Of a DNA stretch of 64,000 nucleotides, positions 48,385 to 58,900 are shown one piece after another. Under the pieces are notes generated by a model. That model was given only the letters and a program-made list of their open reading frames with translations, was not told the DNA's origin and ran no database searches. The number at the start of each line of letters is the position of its first letter. Positions within the stretch are counted from its first letter, which is position 1. Made by a program: the position numbers and the translations under genes. This DNA is from Legionella wadsworthii DSM 21896 = ATCC 33877 (GTDB lineage: Bacteria > Pseudomonadota > Gammaproteobacteria > Legionellales > Legionellaceae): assembly GCF_000701265.1 (NCBI RefSeq), contig NZ_KL370762.1, positions 34,223 through 98,222 on the forward strand, given 5' to 3'.

Positions 48385-49758
48385 TTAGAGTGAAAACTCC
48401 ATTTGTGGTTCAGATTCCTCGCTTGTAATTTGAAAATTTTCAAAATCTCTCATGAAATTAGCAATATGATAGGCCAATGAAAAATTGGCATGTGCACCAA
48501 AAATTGTAGCATAAACCATCTCTGAGGTTTCTTCTGAATTAGGGCAAAACATTGCGAGAAGTGTGTCTGCATATTTTTTATTTATTTTACCCCATTGAGA
48601 TAATATCATTTCAGAATGAGGAAGATGCATTTCTTCTTTAAAAATGCTTAATTGATTGTAATGATACATATTCCCCATTAAATAGAGCAGCAAAACACGA
48701 GTTTCCATATAATGGCTCGGTAAAGCGTTTAAAACTGAAGGAACCAACAATTTAATGGGTAAGAATTGGCTGTCTAAATTTTGTATTACAAAGAATAGAT
48801 TCCAGCTGTTATATAAATTCATCCATTCCTTGCTAATGTCGAGTTGACTCACCCTCTTAGCCAATGAATTCACCTTTAGATCAGGAAACAAGCTGTATGT
48901 TTCACCATCCGACACCTCGCTCTCATCAGGCAAAATTAAATTTACAAATGCATAGCTATGGGGCGGACGAATATATTCCAGAAGACGTATTAACGCAGCG
49001 CCAGCAAAAGCATTGTCTCCGGGTTGTCCATCGTTTTTCTTTTTTTCTTCCCAAGTGGCTTCTAAAATATTTAAACTTACATTTTTAACAGAATCATCAC
49101 TTTGAACCCCTGTGGGCAGTGGGCAGATTTTGCTGTTCCACAGGGATAGGCCGTGTTTCTTAATAAATTCACGGGATTTTTCGAGAATCGCATCTTTATC
49201 CAATTCTTCATTTCCCAAAGAGCGGATAAAAGCCCCCTCTGTCATTACGGGATCTACTGAGACTAATTTCAGATTTTTAAAAAGTGAAAAATTTCTCCGA
49301 CTGGAACCAAAAAAGAAATTATAAATAGGATTTCCAGGAAATGCAGTGTTCCGTTGTTTGTTAATGAAGCAATATAAATCTTCATTTAGCGTGAAGCTGT
49401 TCACCATAGTTACTGCAAATGCTTCAAATAAACATAATAAATTCAGTTGGGTGTTCAGCTGCTTTGCCATGACTTTTAAATGTTCATCCGTAATCACCTG
49501 TTCACGTTCTAAAAAAGCAAATAGCTCACGCAATGGTTTATTATTCAATAATCCCTTTTCTACAGCCTCTATTAAACAGGTTAAATGAATCGGTTGTTCC
49601 GTAATTTTTTCTAAAAAGTTTTTAAAGCCTTTATCGCGAGGTTTAAATGAAATGAGTCTTAAGTCTTTAAGAATTTTTTTTATAATTACGGGATCAGATT
49701 GGTTATTCAATACATTAATCACGCGTTTTAAAAATTGTTTTGCTAAAAATTTTGACAT
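48385..49758 (-). CDS. Unknown protein with acidic C-terminus; candidate Dot/Icm effector
   Basis: 457 residues that I do not recognise. No signal peptide or membrane span. Mostly helical, with LRLISFKPRDKGFKNFLEKI near the N-terminus and a long middle rich in Leu and Asn. The last residues read FQITSEESEPQMEFSL, a Glu-rich stretch close to the C-terminus similar to the E-block signals of Dot/Icm substrates. It lies 29 bp downstream of the secreted subtilase gene on the same strand, so the two may be co-transcribed. Function unknown. Confidence 0.72.
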   Translation of the reverse strand: MSKFLAKQFLKRVINVLNNQSDPVIIKKILKDLRLISFKPRDKGFKNFLEKITEQPIHLTCLIEAVEKGLLNNKPLRELFAFLEREQVITDEHLKVMAKQLNTQLNLLCLFEAFAVTMVNSFTLNEDLYCFINKQRNTAFPGNPIYNFFFGSSRRNFSLFKNLKLVSVDPVMTEGAFIRSLGNEELDKDAILEKSREFIKKHGLSLWNSKICPLPTGVQSDDSVKNVSLNILEATWEEKKKNDGQPGDNAFAGAALIRLLEYIRPPHSYAFVNLILPDESEVSDGETYSLFPDLKVNSLAKRVSQLDISKEWMNLYNSWNLFFVIQNLDSQFLPIKLLVPSVLNALPSHYMETRVLLLYLMGNMYHYNQLSIFKEEMHLPHSEMILSQWGKINKKYADTLLAMFCPNSEETSEMVYATIFGAHANFSLAYHIANFMRDFENFQITSEESEPQMEFSL

Positions 49759-49787
49759 AATGAATTCGAAATTATAAAAGCTTGTTG

Positions 49788-51590
49788 TTATTTAATAATT
49801 TTGACATCTCCTGGAGGAACCACTATGGCAAAAGGTTCACTGGAACTGCCATCAATATTTTTACTTAATAATTTTACTCGTACCAATACCTTCTTCGTTT
49901 TACTTTCTTCAGAACATTCTGATTGATAACCTTCGCGCTTACAATTGGCTACTTGATGTACTGTATCGATTGGGCTATTGTCGCTATCCATTATTTTTTG
50001 ATTCTCTAAATCAATGATCGCCAGTTCCAAATGGCTTAGCTTCCATTCATTCCCTTCTGGTGTGTAACCTACCCGGCGCTCATGAACCAAGGTGATCTTC
50101 TGCCCTCTTTTGAGAGTGGTTTGATACTCCCACAATGGTTTATCTATAGTAAGCTCGCCTTCAATAATATTGTTTCGTTGTTTAAAAGCTTTTTCCATGT
50201 TGAGATAACCCCAGCCATAAGTTCTATTCCAGGCTGAACCCATAATTTTAGAATGTCCCGAATTTGGAGTACCCGCATCCGTCCAGGTATCTGCACTATT
50301 TATAAGCAAAGCTTTAATAGCCATTGGATTTTGAATACCAGCATCTTGTACGAGTAATGCAGAAGCACCGACGTGGGGTGCTGCTGAACTCGTGCCGCCC
50401 ATTAATCGATAGCCATCTTGATATTTCATGGCATTGGAATAAACAAAACCATACACTTTGGGATCCGGTGCACAAGTCATTGTATCATGGCCAGGAGCAG
50501 TGATATCCGGTTTACGACGACCAAAAGGAGTAGGCCCCCGGCTGCTGGTATTCCTGATAAGGTGCTTGTCTCTATTTGGGGTTTTTATCAACGTATCATT
50601 TTCAGTAACCATCGTATTCATATTGGCGACCGTAAGTCCATTATAATTATCACCAGGGACTGTTAACGTTGAAGCGAAAGTATATTGAGACGCTGGCTCA
50701 ATATAACCCGCATTTCCTGCTGATTTAACCAAAAGAATTTTCTGGGTGTTCACCACGTAATCCATTACTTTTGCTAGTCCACTCCATTCAGGACAAGCAG
50801 GACAATTTGAATCAAGCCTTCCATTGCCCATACTGTAATTGATAATCGTAGGTTTGAGTTCAGCACGATTCAACATCCAATCTAAAGTTTCCATGGTCCT
50901 CATAATGCTCGCTGGATCGGCTGTTTCTTCTCCTGCAAGACCAGACATAATCGTCGGGGCTCCATAAGCAATACCTTTATATTTTTCATGAGCACTTGCA
51001 TAAATACACGCTACCCCTGTTGCATGAGGCTCTTTGACCCCATTAATCAGATTGGAATAACCTGATCCAACATCCTGCCGTACAATGAGTTTTTTTGAGG
51101 ATAAAGCAGGATGCAAGGGATCAACTCCCGTATCAATTATCCCTATAATTCCTCTTTGGCCTGTATAACCATGATCCCACCAATTGGTTACATTAGGGTA
51201 AAAAACAGAAGGAGCAAGCTTTAGCGCTTGAGCGGTAATATCCAATTCCGGTTCAGCTGCTGTATGAGTCGAAATCTGCGCTGCGACATCAATGTCCGCA
51301 ATATGATAAAGTAGATCACGATTTCTGGGGACTTGTATTGCGAGCGCAGGCATAAAACCTAAATCGGTTACAGTGACTTGTACATTATGGAATTTTTTTA
51401 TTTCTTGCAGAAATAATTCTTTTTCTGAAGCGTTGTGTAAAAAAACGAGCAGCGATAAAGGAGTATTTGATTTTTTAGAATGTTTGAATGTTTGGAGGAC
51501 ATCCGCATCAATAATAGCTCGTGCGGAAAGGGCTGGGCTAAGAATAAGTAACGTTAGCGCTACATATAATTTTTTCAAAGGATTCCACAT
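49788..51590 (-). CDS. Secreted subtilisin-like serine protease (S8)
   Basis: 600 residues. Signal peptide LTLLILSPALSARA, then an inhibitor-like propeptide to about 125. The catalytic triad is complete: D153 (GIIDTGVD), H189 (PHATGVA) and S401 (GGTSSAAPHVGA), with oxyanion Asn N293 (SAGNAG). Residues from about 460 on form a beta-type C-terminal domain. Probably secreted through Sec (and perhaps the Lsp type II system). It may supply amino acids from proteins. Upstream gene of the pair with 48385. Confidence 0.92.
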   Translation of the reverse strand: MWNPLKKLYVALTLLILSPALSARAIIDADVLQTFKHSKKSNTPLSLLVFLHNASEKELFLQEIKKFHNVQVTVTDLGFMPALAIQVPRNRDLLYHIADIDVAAQISTHTAAEPELDITAQALKLAPSVFYPNVTNWWDHGYTGQRGIIGIIDTGVDPLHPALSSKKLIVRQDVGSGYSNLINGVKEPHATGVACIYASAHEKYKGIAYGAPTIMSGLAGEETADPASIMRTMETLDWMLNRAELKPTIINYSMGNGRLDSNCPACPEWSGLAKVMDYVVNTQKILLVKSAGNAGYIEPASQYTFASTLTVPGDNYNGLTVANMNTMVTENDTLIKTPNRDKHLIRNTSSRGPTPFGRRKPDITAPGHDTMTCAPDPKVYGFVYSNAMKYQDGYRLMGGTSSAAPHVGASALLVQDAGIQNPMAIKALLINSADTWTDAGTPNSGHSKIMGSAWNRTYGWGYLNMEKAFKQRNNIIEGELTIDKPLWEYQTTLKRGQKITLVHERRVGYTPEGNEWKLSHLELAIIDLENQKIMDSDNSPIDTVHQVANCKREGYQSECSEESKTKKVLVRVKLLSKNIDGSSSEPFAIVVPPGDVKIIK

Positions 51591-52165
51591 AGATGCCTTA
51601 TTTTACTCAATGACATAAGCAATTTTTTACCCTAAATGTAAAAAGATTCCTAGTCATCTCAAAAATTAAAAATGATTTTAAAGCAAGAACGTAAAATAAG
51701 AAAGCTATTTGTATAAAATAAGGATCAACTAATTTGTATTTTCTCAAAACCAAAAATTTGGAAGACGCTCCTCTCTTGGTTATAAAGAATGATTTAGAAC
51801 AGATAAATAAAACAGGCTCATTATTTAGTAGAGTACGCAGTTTTATTATCATCTTCAAATTTTAAAAAACAACACAGAATGATTGACAGAAAGAAAATAT
51901 ATTTGCTATGGTTGGGCAACCAGATAATTTTTTTATCAAACATTTTGATTATGAGTCATTGCGATACCAAAAAAACCATTGAATTTCTTACAGTTTTCCC
52001 TGTAATGGTATTGCCATGTCAACATTTGCGACTGCCAGAAAACACTTCAATCAATATTATTATTTTGCCCTCTTTTCCCTAGAGCGGTCAGCTATTTCTA
52101 AATCCCGTACCTCTCTAGGGAGGAATGCCGGGTATTTTGATGAACTGATTTAACGGGAGGGCATC
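51591..52165. promoter_or_regulatory. 575-bp divergent region with possible structured leader of the MFS gene
   Basis: TTGACA (51883-51888) and TATGGT (51907-51912) with 18-bp spacing form a promoter-like pair. A transcript from there would have a leader of about 250 nt. It contains CCCG-TA-CCTC...GGAGG...CCGGG (52104-52132). TGCCCTC at 52066-52072 is fully complementary to GAGGGCA at 52157-52163, which covers the ribosome site of the MFS gene. Two frames of 67 and 83 codons here show no gene-like features. The rest is AT-rich and empty. Confidence 0.4.
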
Positions 52166-53464
52166 ATGCCTCAAAACAAATTTTTTTACGGGATGCACAA
52201 AGGATTGCCTTTTGTGATGTGGGTTTTACCATTATCATTTTTTGCGCTTCAATTTATTCTTCGCCTCTGGCCTGGACTCATGATGCAAGAAATTATGGGT
52301 CAATTTTCAATCGATGCAGCAGGTTTTGGCCTTTTGGCTGCCTTCTATTATTATGGCTATGCAGGCATGCAAATACCGATGGCGTTTTTACTCGAAAGAT
52401 TTGGTGCAAAGAGAGTCATTTTTACGTTGACACTGCTTTGTGGTTTAAGCGCCCTGCTTTTTACCTCAACGAATAACTTTTATATGGCACTGTTAAGCAG
52501 ATTCTTAATTGGTGCCAGTTCTGCTATTGGCTTTTTAGGTGTTTCTAAAGTCGTTTCTCAATGGTTTAGCAACGATAATTACTCACACATGATAGGCTTG
52601 TCCTTTAGTGTAGGCTTATTAGGAGCAGTATACGGGGGCAAACCTTTCACGCAACTGCTTTCAATTTATGGAAGTCACTCAGTGGGAATGGGTTTGGCGC
52701 TAAGTTCCATCGGGATTGGATTAATGGTTTTCTTCTTTCTCCGTACCCCAAAGAATGTCAAAAATACACCATCTGATGAAATAAAATTATCCCACTTATC
52801 TGTTTTATTGACCTCAAAAACATTATGGATTCTCGCTCTTGGTAATTTGCTCATGGTCGGTGCCCTGGAAGGTTTTGCTGATGTTTGGGGGGTGCCCTAT
52901 ATAATGATGGCCTTTGGCTTTCCTAAAACGGATGCCGCATTACTTGTGTCGTTCATATTTATAGGGATGTTATTTGGTGGGCCTCTACTTGCCTTTCTGA
53001 GTCAAAAATTTGGCAATTATAAAATTTTAGGTCTATGCGGTACCGGTTTGGCTTTGATATTTTTGGTTCTTCTTTCAGGTCATATGAGTCAATGGTGGTT
53101 ATTATGTATTCTATTTTTTACAATAGGTCTCTTATGTTGTTATCAAGTAATTGTATTTGCCACTGGAGCCCATATTGTTTCTAAAAAATATTTAGGAATG
53201 ACTGTAGCTTTTTTAAATTGTATCAATATGCTGGGTGGATCCTTTTTTCATACCTTAATTGGAAAGATAATGGATTTGTACTGGAAAGGTGACTACACAA
53301 CAAGTGGACTGAAACAATATACCCTTTCTTCTTACCATCATGCATTGATGGTAATACCTGCCTGTGCTGTTATAGGCGCAATACTCATTTACGGGCTCCA
53401 AAAATATACCAGTAGACAAACAGCTATCAATTCAGGGGCGCATCTTATTTCTGAAGCAGGCTAG
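52166..53464 (+). CDS. Major facilitator superfamily transporter
   Basis: 432 residues with 12 predicted membrane helices. MFS motif A-like sequence is LLERFGAKRV after helix 2, preceded by YYYGYAGMQIPMAFLL. This N-terminal pattern resembles the Pht amino-acid/nucleoside transporters of Legionella, so uptake of a small nutrient is plausible, but the substrate cannot be told. A strong ribosome site (GGGAGG) lies six bases before the ATG. Convergent with the small gene at 53489. Confidence 0.87.
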   Translation: MPQNKFFYGMHKGLPFVMWVLPLSFFALQFILRLWPGLMMQEIMGQFSIDAAGFGLLAAFYYYGYAGMQIPMAFLLERFGAKRVIFTLTLLCGLSALLFTSTNNFYMALLSRFLIGASSAIGFLGVSKVVSQWFSNDNYSHMIGLSFSVGLLGAVYGGKPFTQLLSIYGSHSVGMGLALSSIGIGLMVFFFLRTPKNVKNTPSDEIKLSHLSVLLTSKTLWILALGNLLMVGALEGFADVWGVPYIMMAFGFPKTDAALLVSFIFIGMLFGGPLLAFLSQKFGNYKILGLCGTGLALIFLVLLSGHMSQWWLLCILFFTIGLLCCYQVIVFATGAHIVSKKYLGMTVAFLNCINMLGGSFFHTLIGKIMDLYWKGDYTTSGLKQYTLSSYHHALMVIPACAVIGAILIYGLQKYTSRQTAINSGAHLISEAG

Positions 53465-53488
53465 ATAGTGTTCTTCGAAAGGTATGTC

Positions 53489-53932
53489 TTAGACTGCTCC
53501 GCCAGGGCAAAGAGAGTCGATAGATCCCTTGGGTGTGGATAGAAGTTGCCTTATAAAATCTTCTTTTATTTTATAGTGCAGGCAATTATTTTTGATTTTT
53601 TCAATATAACCTAAGTCTTCCAGCTTATTAAGGGCTGGAAGAATATCTGGCGACAATTCATAGCGAAACCTAGGCACCAAGGAATTTAAAATTGCATCTT
53701 TTTCAACGACAAGAAATTCCCTAATATTTTTAGAATGCGGATTGCTTATGTCCTTTTTTATACTATTCATCAAGTCAGGATATTCATGAAACAACTTTTC
53801 CAAGTCCATTATTTTCTTATGGGTTATGTTTTCTAATTTTTTTCTATGCTGAATGAATTCTTTAACGCGCCCTCCTATAAGAGCGGTGGAAAAGCAACCT
53901 GTAAAAAAACCAACTAAAAAAGAGATGTCCAT
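53489..53932 (-). CDS. Small single-span membrane protein of unknown function
   Basis: 147 residues from the ATG at 53932; a TTG four codons earlier is possible and neither has a good ribosome site. One N-terminal membrane helix (FLVGFFTGCFSTALIGG), a basic heptad-like stretch (VKEFIQHRKKLENITHKKI) and a C-terminal half that looks like a winged helix (LPALNKLEDLGYIEKIKNNCLHYKI). It may be a membrane-tethered regulator; this is inference. It stands alone. Confidence 0.6.
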   Translation of the reverse strand: MDISFLVGFFTGCFSTALIGGRVKEFIQHRKKLENITHKKIMDLEKLFHEYPDLMNSIKKDISNPHSKNIREFLVVEKDAILNSLVPRFRYELSPDILPALNKLEDLGYIEKIKNNCLHYKIKEDFIRQLLSTPKGSIDSLCPGGAV

Positions 53933-53944
53933 GCTATAGTTCAA

Positions 53945-54310
53945 TTAAAAATTCGATGAAATTGAGGCGGACCATTATAACGGTTACAAGTGGTTAATTA
54001 TATATCAAACATCAAAAAGTAACAGTATCTGCTTTAAAATTTTGGCGCGCTAAACGTCTTCTAACCAGGTAATCTAATTTGAATCATTTCCATTTTTCTA
54101 AGCATACAAATTATTGAATTTCTCAAAACGGGATAAAGGTAATTATTAAACCTATCCTACACACTATGCTGACATGTTCGTAGTAGATGGAGTGGTCGAC
54201 ATCGCTTTGAGGACTGCAGAAAAAATCCAATGATTGTAACCTAAATTTTACAATTCAAAAATCATTTGCCACACTTTAGATGATTATATTCGTCAAGAGT
54301 AGAAGCAATA
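53945..54310. other. Gene-free divergent gap of about 370 bp
   Basis: AT-rich intergenic DNA between the small membrane gene and the DUF4349 gene. I see no repeat, RNA or coding signal. Confidence 0.5.
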
Positions 54311-55216
54311 ATGAAGAAAATCATTCTTTATTTTTTATCTTTTTTAGGCACTATCGCTGTATTATATTTTATCTCAGGACTATTTACACGCGCTGGAACT
54401 ACAATGTATGAAGGAAGTCCTGTCCCTTCCATGGCAACTGTAGGAAACTCTGGTTATGCTGGGGGCCCTGTAGCCATGCTCAAAACAGAACAAGCTAAAT
54501 CCACTCCCCCATCAGACAATACCATGCGAGGCATGATCATTCGCAATGCCAATTTGTCATTGCAAGTGAACAACATCCCCTCGGCCATAGATAGAATATC
54601 CAAATTTGCAGAAGAATCAGGTGGTTATGTGGTAAGTTCCAACATCAATCAAGACAATAATGTATCAGGAAATACTACGGCCACTATCAGCATCAGAGTA
54701 CCTGCCAAAGGATTAAATAGCGCCCTTAATGCATTGAAATCTTTAGCAACTCAAGTGACCCAAGAATCGATAACTGGGGAAGACATCACACAACGCTATG
54801 TCGATTTACAAAGCCAGCTTAACAATTTACTCACCGCGAAAGAACAATTATCAAAAATTATGGCTACCGCCACCAAAACTTCAGATGTTCTTAACGTATT
54901 TAGACAATTAAATGAGATACAGGGCCAAATTGATGTACTTCAGGGCCAAATTAAATATTATAAAGAATCTGTGGCTTATTCCTTGATAAATATTGATTTG
55001 AGCATGAATCCCCTAATCCAGACAACCCAACAAAAACAGTGGAAAATCACAGATGCTTTCATTGATTCTTATCATGCATTGGTGGATCAATTACGAAGCT
55101 TTACTTATGGTGTCATTGAATTTTTCGTCTTTTTCTTACCCTTAATTTTATTATGGATAGGTATTTGTCTTGTCATTTATTGGATAGGAAAAAAAATTTG
55201 GAAGATTCTAAAATAA
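54311..55216 (+). CDS. DUF4349-domain membrane protein
   Basis: 301 residues. An N-terminal membrane anchor (IILYFLSFLGTIAVLYFISGL) is followed by a low-complexity linker. The DUF4349 domain runs from about residue 75 to 230 with RNANLSLQV, AEESGGYVVSS, ISIRVPAKGLNSAL, the coiled coil DITQRYVDLQSQLNNLLTAKEQL and EIQGQIDVLQGQIKYY. A second membrane span closes the protein (FFLPLILLWIGICLVIYWI). The domain is widespread in bacteria and of unknown role, probably periplasmic. GtrA follows 215 bp later. Confidence 0.86.
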   Translation: MKKIILYFLSFLGTIAVLYFISGLFTRAGTTMYEGSPVPSMATVGNSGYAGGPVAMLKTEQAKSTPPSDNTMRGMIIRNANLSLQVNNIPSAIDRISKFAEESGGYVVSSNINQDNNVSGNTTATISIRVPAKGLNSALNALKSLATQVTQESITGEDITQRYVDLQSQLNNLLTAKEQLSKIMATATKTSDVLNVFRQLNEIQGQIDVLQGQIKYYKESVAYSLINIDLSMNPLIQTTQQKQWKITDAFIDSYHALVDQLRSFTYGVIEFFVFFLPLILLWIGICLVIYWIGKKIWKILK

Positions 55217-55431
55217 GCGCATGGTTTATCACTTATGGAATAAGGAATAGTGAATAAAGCTTATACCTGGACTGGTGTAGCCACTTATTTGGGAAAAAAT
55301 TCTTATTCTACTGTGCTTGATTTTTTCATCAATGTTCTCCTTAGCTCGTGCCTACTCCGAATGATCATTCATGCTGCCCCACCAATAAGGTCTATTATTA
55401 AATACACCTTCTGAAATAAGAGAAATTTTTT

Positions 55432-55842
55432 GTGTTCTATTATTTTAAATCAAGACAGTTTATTGCTTTTTTAGCCGTAGGGGTTATTGCGGTTACCGTA
55501 AACTTTTGCAGCAGAATTTTTTATAGCCATACGTTTGGCTTTACAATTTCAATTGTTCTTGCCTATTTTACAGGAATGGTTGCTGCCTTTATTCTTGCAA
55601 AATTATTTGTTTTTAAAAAAAGCAATCAAACCTTAACCCGCTCTCTTGTTTTTTTTATATTGATTAATCTCTTTGGCATGATGCAGACTTTGCTCATTAG
55701 CTGGTTGCTTGCGTATTATGTTTTACCTGCTTTGGATGTTCAAAAATTTTCTTTAGAAATAGCCCACGCCTTAGGGTTGGCTTCCCCTGCTTTTACTACA
55801 TATCTTGGGCATAAATTTTTCACATTCAGAGAGAAAATTTAA
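55432..55842 (+). CDS. GtrA-family membrane protein
   Basis: 136 residues with four hydrophobic segments, the size and pattern of the GtrA/DPMS-like family (FIAFLAVGVIAVTVNF, then AYFTGMVAAFILAKLFVFKKS and TYLGHKFFTFREK). Members help transfer lipid-linked sugars or are regulators. The start is GTG at 55432; no ATG is available without losing the first helix. It ends 61 bp before the glutamate dehydrogenase gene. Confidence 0.82.
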   Translation: MFYYFKSRQFIAFLAVGVIAVTVNFCSRIFYSHTFGFTISIVLAYFTGMVAAFILAKLFVFKKSNQTLTRSLVFFILINLFGMMQTLLISWLLAYYVLPALDVQKFSLEIAHALGLASPAFTTYLGHKFFTFREKI

Positions 55843-55903
55843 TTCAATCCACACATGACCTATACTTATTGAATAGAATACTGCACCTTTGTGAGATAGA
55901 AAA

Positions 55904-58900
55904 ATGGAACACTCATGGAAAGAACAGTTGAGTCAAGAATTAATAAAACAACTAGGTAGTAAAAAAGGTAAAAAGCTCGCAGAAAAGTACCTCCCCTTCT
56001 TATCAATGAGCTATTGTGAACAAAATAGTATCGAAGAAGCAATTAGTGATTTTTTACAAATTGATAAAATGTCAGTGCAAGATCCATTAGCCATTGTTTT
56101 TTTTGAATCAGCACGCAGTGAATATCCTTTACATATTAAACTTTACCGATATGGCGGGCCAATTCCTTTATCAGATATTTTACCCATGATCGAAAATATG
56201 GGATTAAAAACGTATACGGAAAGACCATATAAAATCTCTGTAGCCCCAGATCAATTTATTTGGATAAGTGATTTTAATGTGACCTATACTCATGCCAATT
56301 TGTTTACTCTGGATCAAGTAAAAAGTATTTTTAATGAAGCGCTACACCAAATTATTGGTGGCGCCTGTGAAAATGATGGATTCAATAAATTGGTATTAGG
56401 CGCAGGATTGTCGTGGAGAGAAATTGTTATTATTCGGGCTTATGCCAAATACATGCAACAAATTGGCTTTCGTTTCAGCCAGCAGTACATCGAAAAAACA
56501 ATTGCTCATTATGCCGTGATTACTAAAAAATTAATTGAACTCTTTTATTTAAAATTTAACCTGAAACAGACTGCTGCTACCAAAAATAAAAAATCCGAAC
56601 TTGAGAAGGAAATTCGAGATGATATTGATGCCATAACGAGTCTGGATGAAGATCATATTATTCGCTATTTCTGGTCTTTAATCAAAGCCACGATTCGTAC
56701 AAACTATTTTCAGACTGATGCGCAAGGCCAATTCAAAAATTATTTATCTTTTAAACTCAATTCAGCCAAAGTTCCAGACTTACCTGCAGGCCAACCCATG
56801 TATGAAATTTTTGTTTACTCCATACGCTTTGAGGGCATCCATCTTCGCAGTGCTAAAGTAGCACGGGGTGGCATTCGCTGGTCTGATCGGCCAGAAGATT
56901 TTCGTACAGAAGTTCTTGGTTTGATGAAAGCGCAAAAAGTAAAGAATTCTGTCATTGTACCTTCGGGAGCCAAAGGAGGTTTTATCTTAAAAAAACCAGT
57001 TCATATGCTCGACCGAGAACAAATCAAACAGGAAGTAATCTCCTGTTATCAATCCTTTATCCGAGGACTACTCGACATCACCGATAATTATGAAAATGAT
57101 CGCGTGGTTTCACCCCCGGATACTATTTGCTACGATGATCCTGATCCTTATCTTGTTGTTGCTGCAGATAAGGGAACAGCAACATTCTCCGATATTGCAA
57201 ATGGTATCGCAAAAGAATATAAATTTTGGTTGGGAGACGCTTTCGCTTCCGGGGGGTCTGCAGGTTATGATCATAAAAAAATGGGTATCACTGCCCGGGG
57301 GGCATGGGAGTCAATAAAACGTCATTTTCGTGAATTGGATATCAATATTGAAACGCAGGATTTCACTGTAGTCGGTATTGGTGACATGAGTGGTGATGTA
57401 TTTGGCAACGGACTGCTCTATACACCTCATTCCCTTCTGATTGCTGCATTTGATCATCGCCATATTTTTCTGGATCCTACGCCAAATGGTTCCCAAACGT
57501 TTGCAGAACGGCAGCGTTTGTTTCTATTACCTACCTCTTCCTGGGAAGACTTCAACCCAAAACTTATCTCCAAAGGTGGAGGGGTATATCCCCGTACAAG
57601 CAAGTCAATCACTATAACACCTGAGGTGAAAAAAGCGCTTGGGATTACAGCGAACTCTCTGACACCCAATGAATTAATACGTGAAATTTTAAAAGCCCCC
57701 GTAGATCTTTTGTTCAACGGTGGAATTGGTACTTATGTCAAAGCATCGACCCAATCACATGCTGATGTAGGCGACAAAACCAATGAATTTTGCCGGGTCA
57801 ACGGTAATGAGTTAAGGTGCAAAGTTGTAGGGGAAGGTGGCAATTTAGGATTTACTCAGCTCGGCAGAGTTGAATTCGCACTTCAAGGCGGATTGATTAA
57901 TACTGATTCAATTGACAATTCTGCAGGAGTAAATTGTTCTGACCACGAAGTGAATATAAAAATTTTGTTAAATAAAGAAATGAACGAAGGAAACCTCACC
58001 GAAAAAAACCGCAATCAAATACTGGTTAAAATGACTGAAGAAGTCGCTCATCTTGTGTTACAGGACAATTACAACCAGGCATTGGTTTTGGGACTCTCAG
58101 CCACGAATGCACTGGCTTACAGTGGTTTATACCAAGCTTACATTAAGGAATTGGAAGGATTAGTCAATTTAGACCGAAGTGTTGAATTTCTGCCCGATGA
58201 GAAACATCTTATAGAACGTAAAGCCGCAGGACAAGGGCTCACTCTTCCTGAACTGTCCATTATTATGGCTTACACAAAAATTTATATTACTGGTGAGTTA
58301 TTAAAGTCTGATTTGCCCGATGACCCTTACTTTTCAATCATCCTGGAAACTGGTTTCCCATCTTTATTGAAGAAAAAATACAGTAAGGCCATGCAAAATC
58401 ACCGTTTGCGACGTGAAATTATCGCAACACAACTCAGTAACCAAATTGTAAATAACATGGGTCTTACCTTCATGTATCGTTTGCAAATGGAAACTGGACA
58501 AAAAGTTGCAGACATTGCCCGTGCTTACATCATTGCTGCAAAAGCTTACCAGACTGATAATTTATATCAGCTCATTGATTCGTTAAATTACAAAGTAACC
58601 GTACAAACCCAATATGAACTCCTTCATCATGTGCGCCAACTCATGAATTTAGCAACACGATGGTTTCTTCATCATAAACGTCTCGAGGGAAAAATATCTG
58701 ACAATATCACACATTACCGTGAATCAATAAGCAAACTGGAAACTTCGATTCCCGATTTAATGGCCGGGGTCACGAAAGAGTATCTGAACCGGATTGTAAT
58801 ACAGTTTGTAGATATAGGACTGCCTGAAGAAGCCGCGAAGAAAATAGCCTCTACCCGTGCCATGTATACGGTTCTTAATGTCATCGAAGTCGCAACACAA

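Noticed and set aside
51607..51858. 83-codon frame on the minus strand in the subtilase/MFS gap
   Set aside because: AT-rich Phe/Leu/Lys composition, no ribosome site, no recognisable pattern.
51879..52082. 67-codon plus-strand frame before the MFS gene
   Set aside because: It would start before the likely promoter's -10 box and shows no ribosome site; more likely untranslated leader.
5521..52165. tRNA or rRNA genes
   Set aside because: No cloverleaf with a GGTTCGAATCC-type T-arm or rRNA-like stretch was seen on reading the intergenic regions; a tRNA scan would be decisive.
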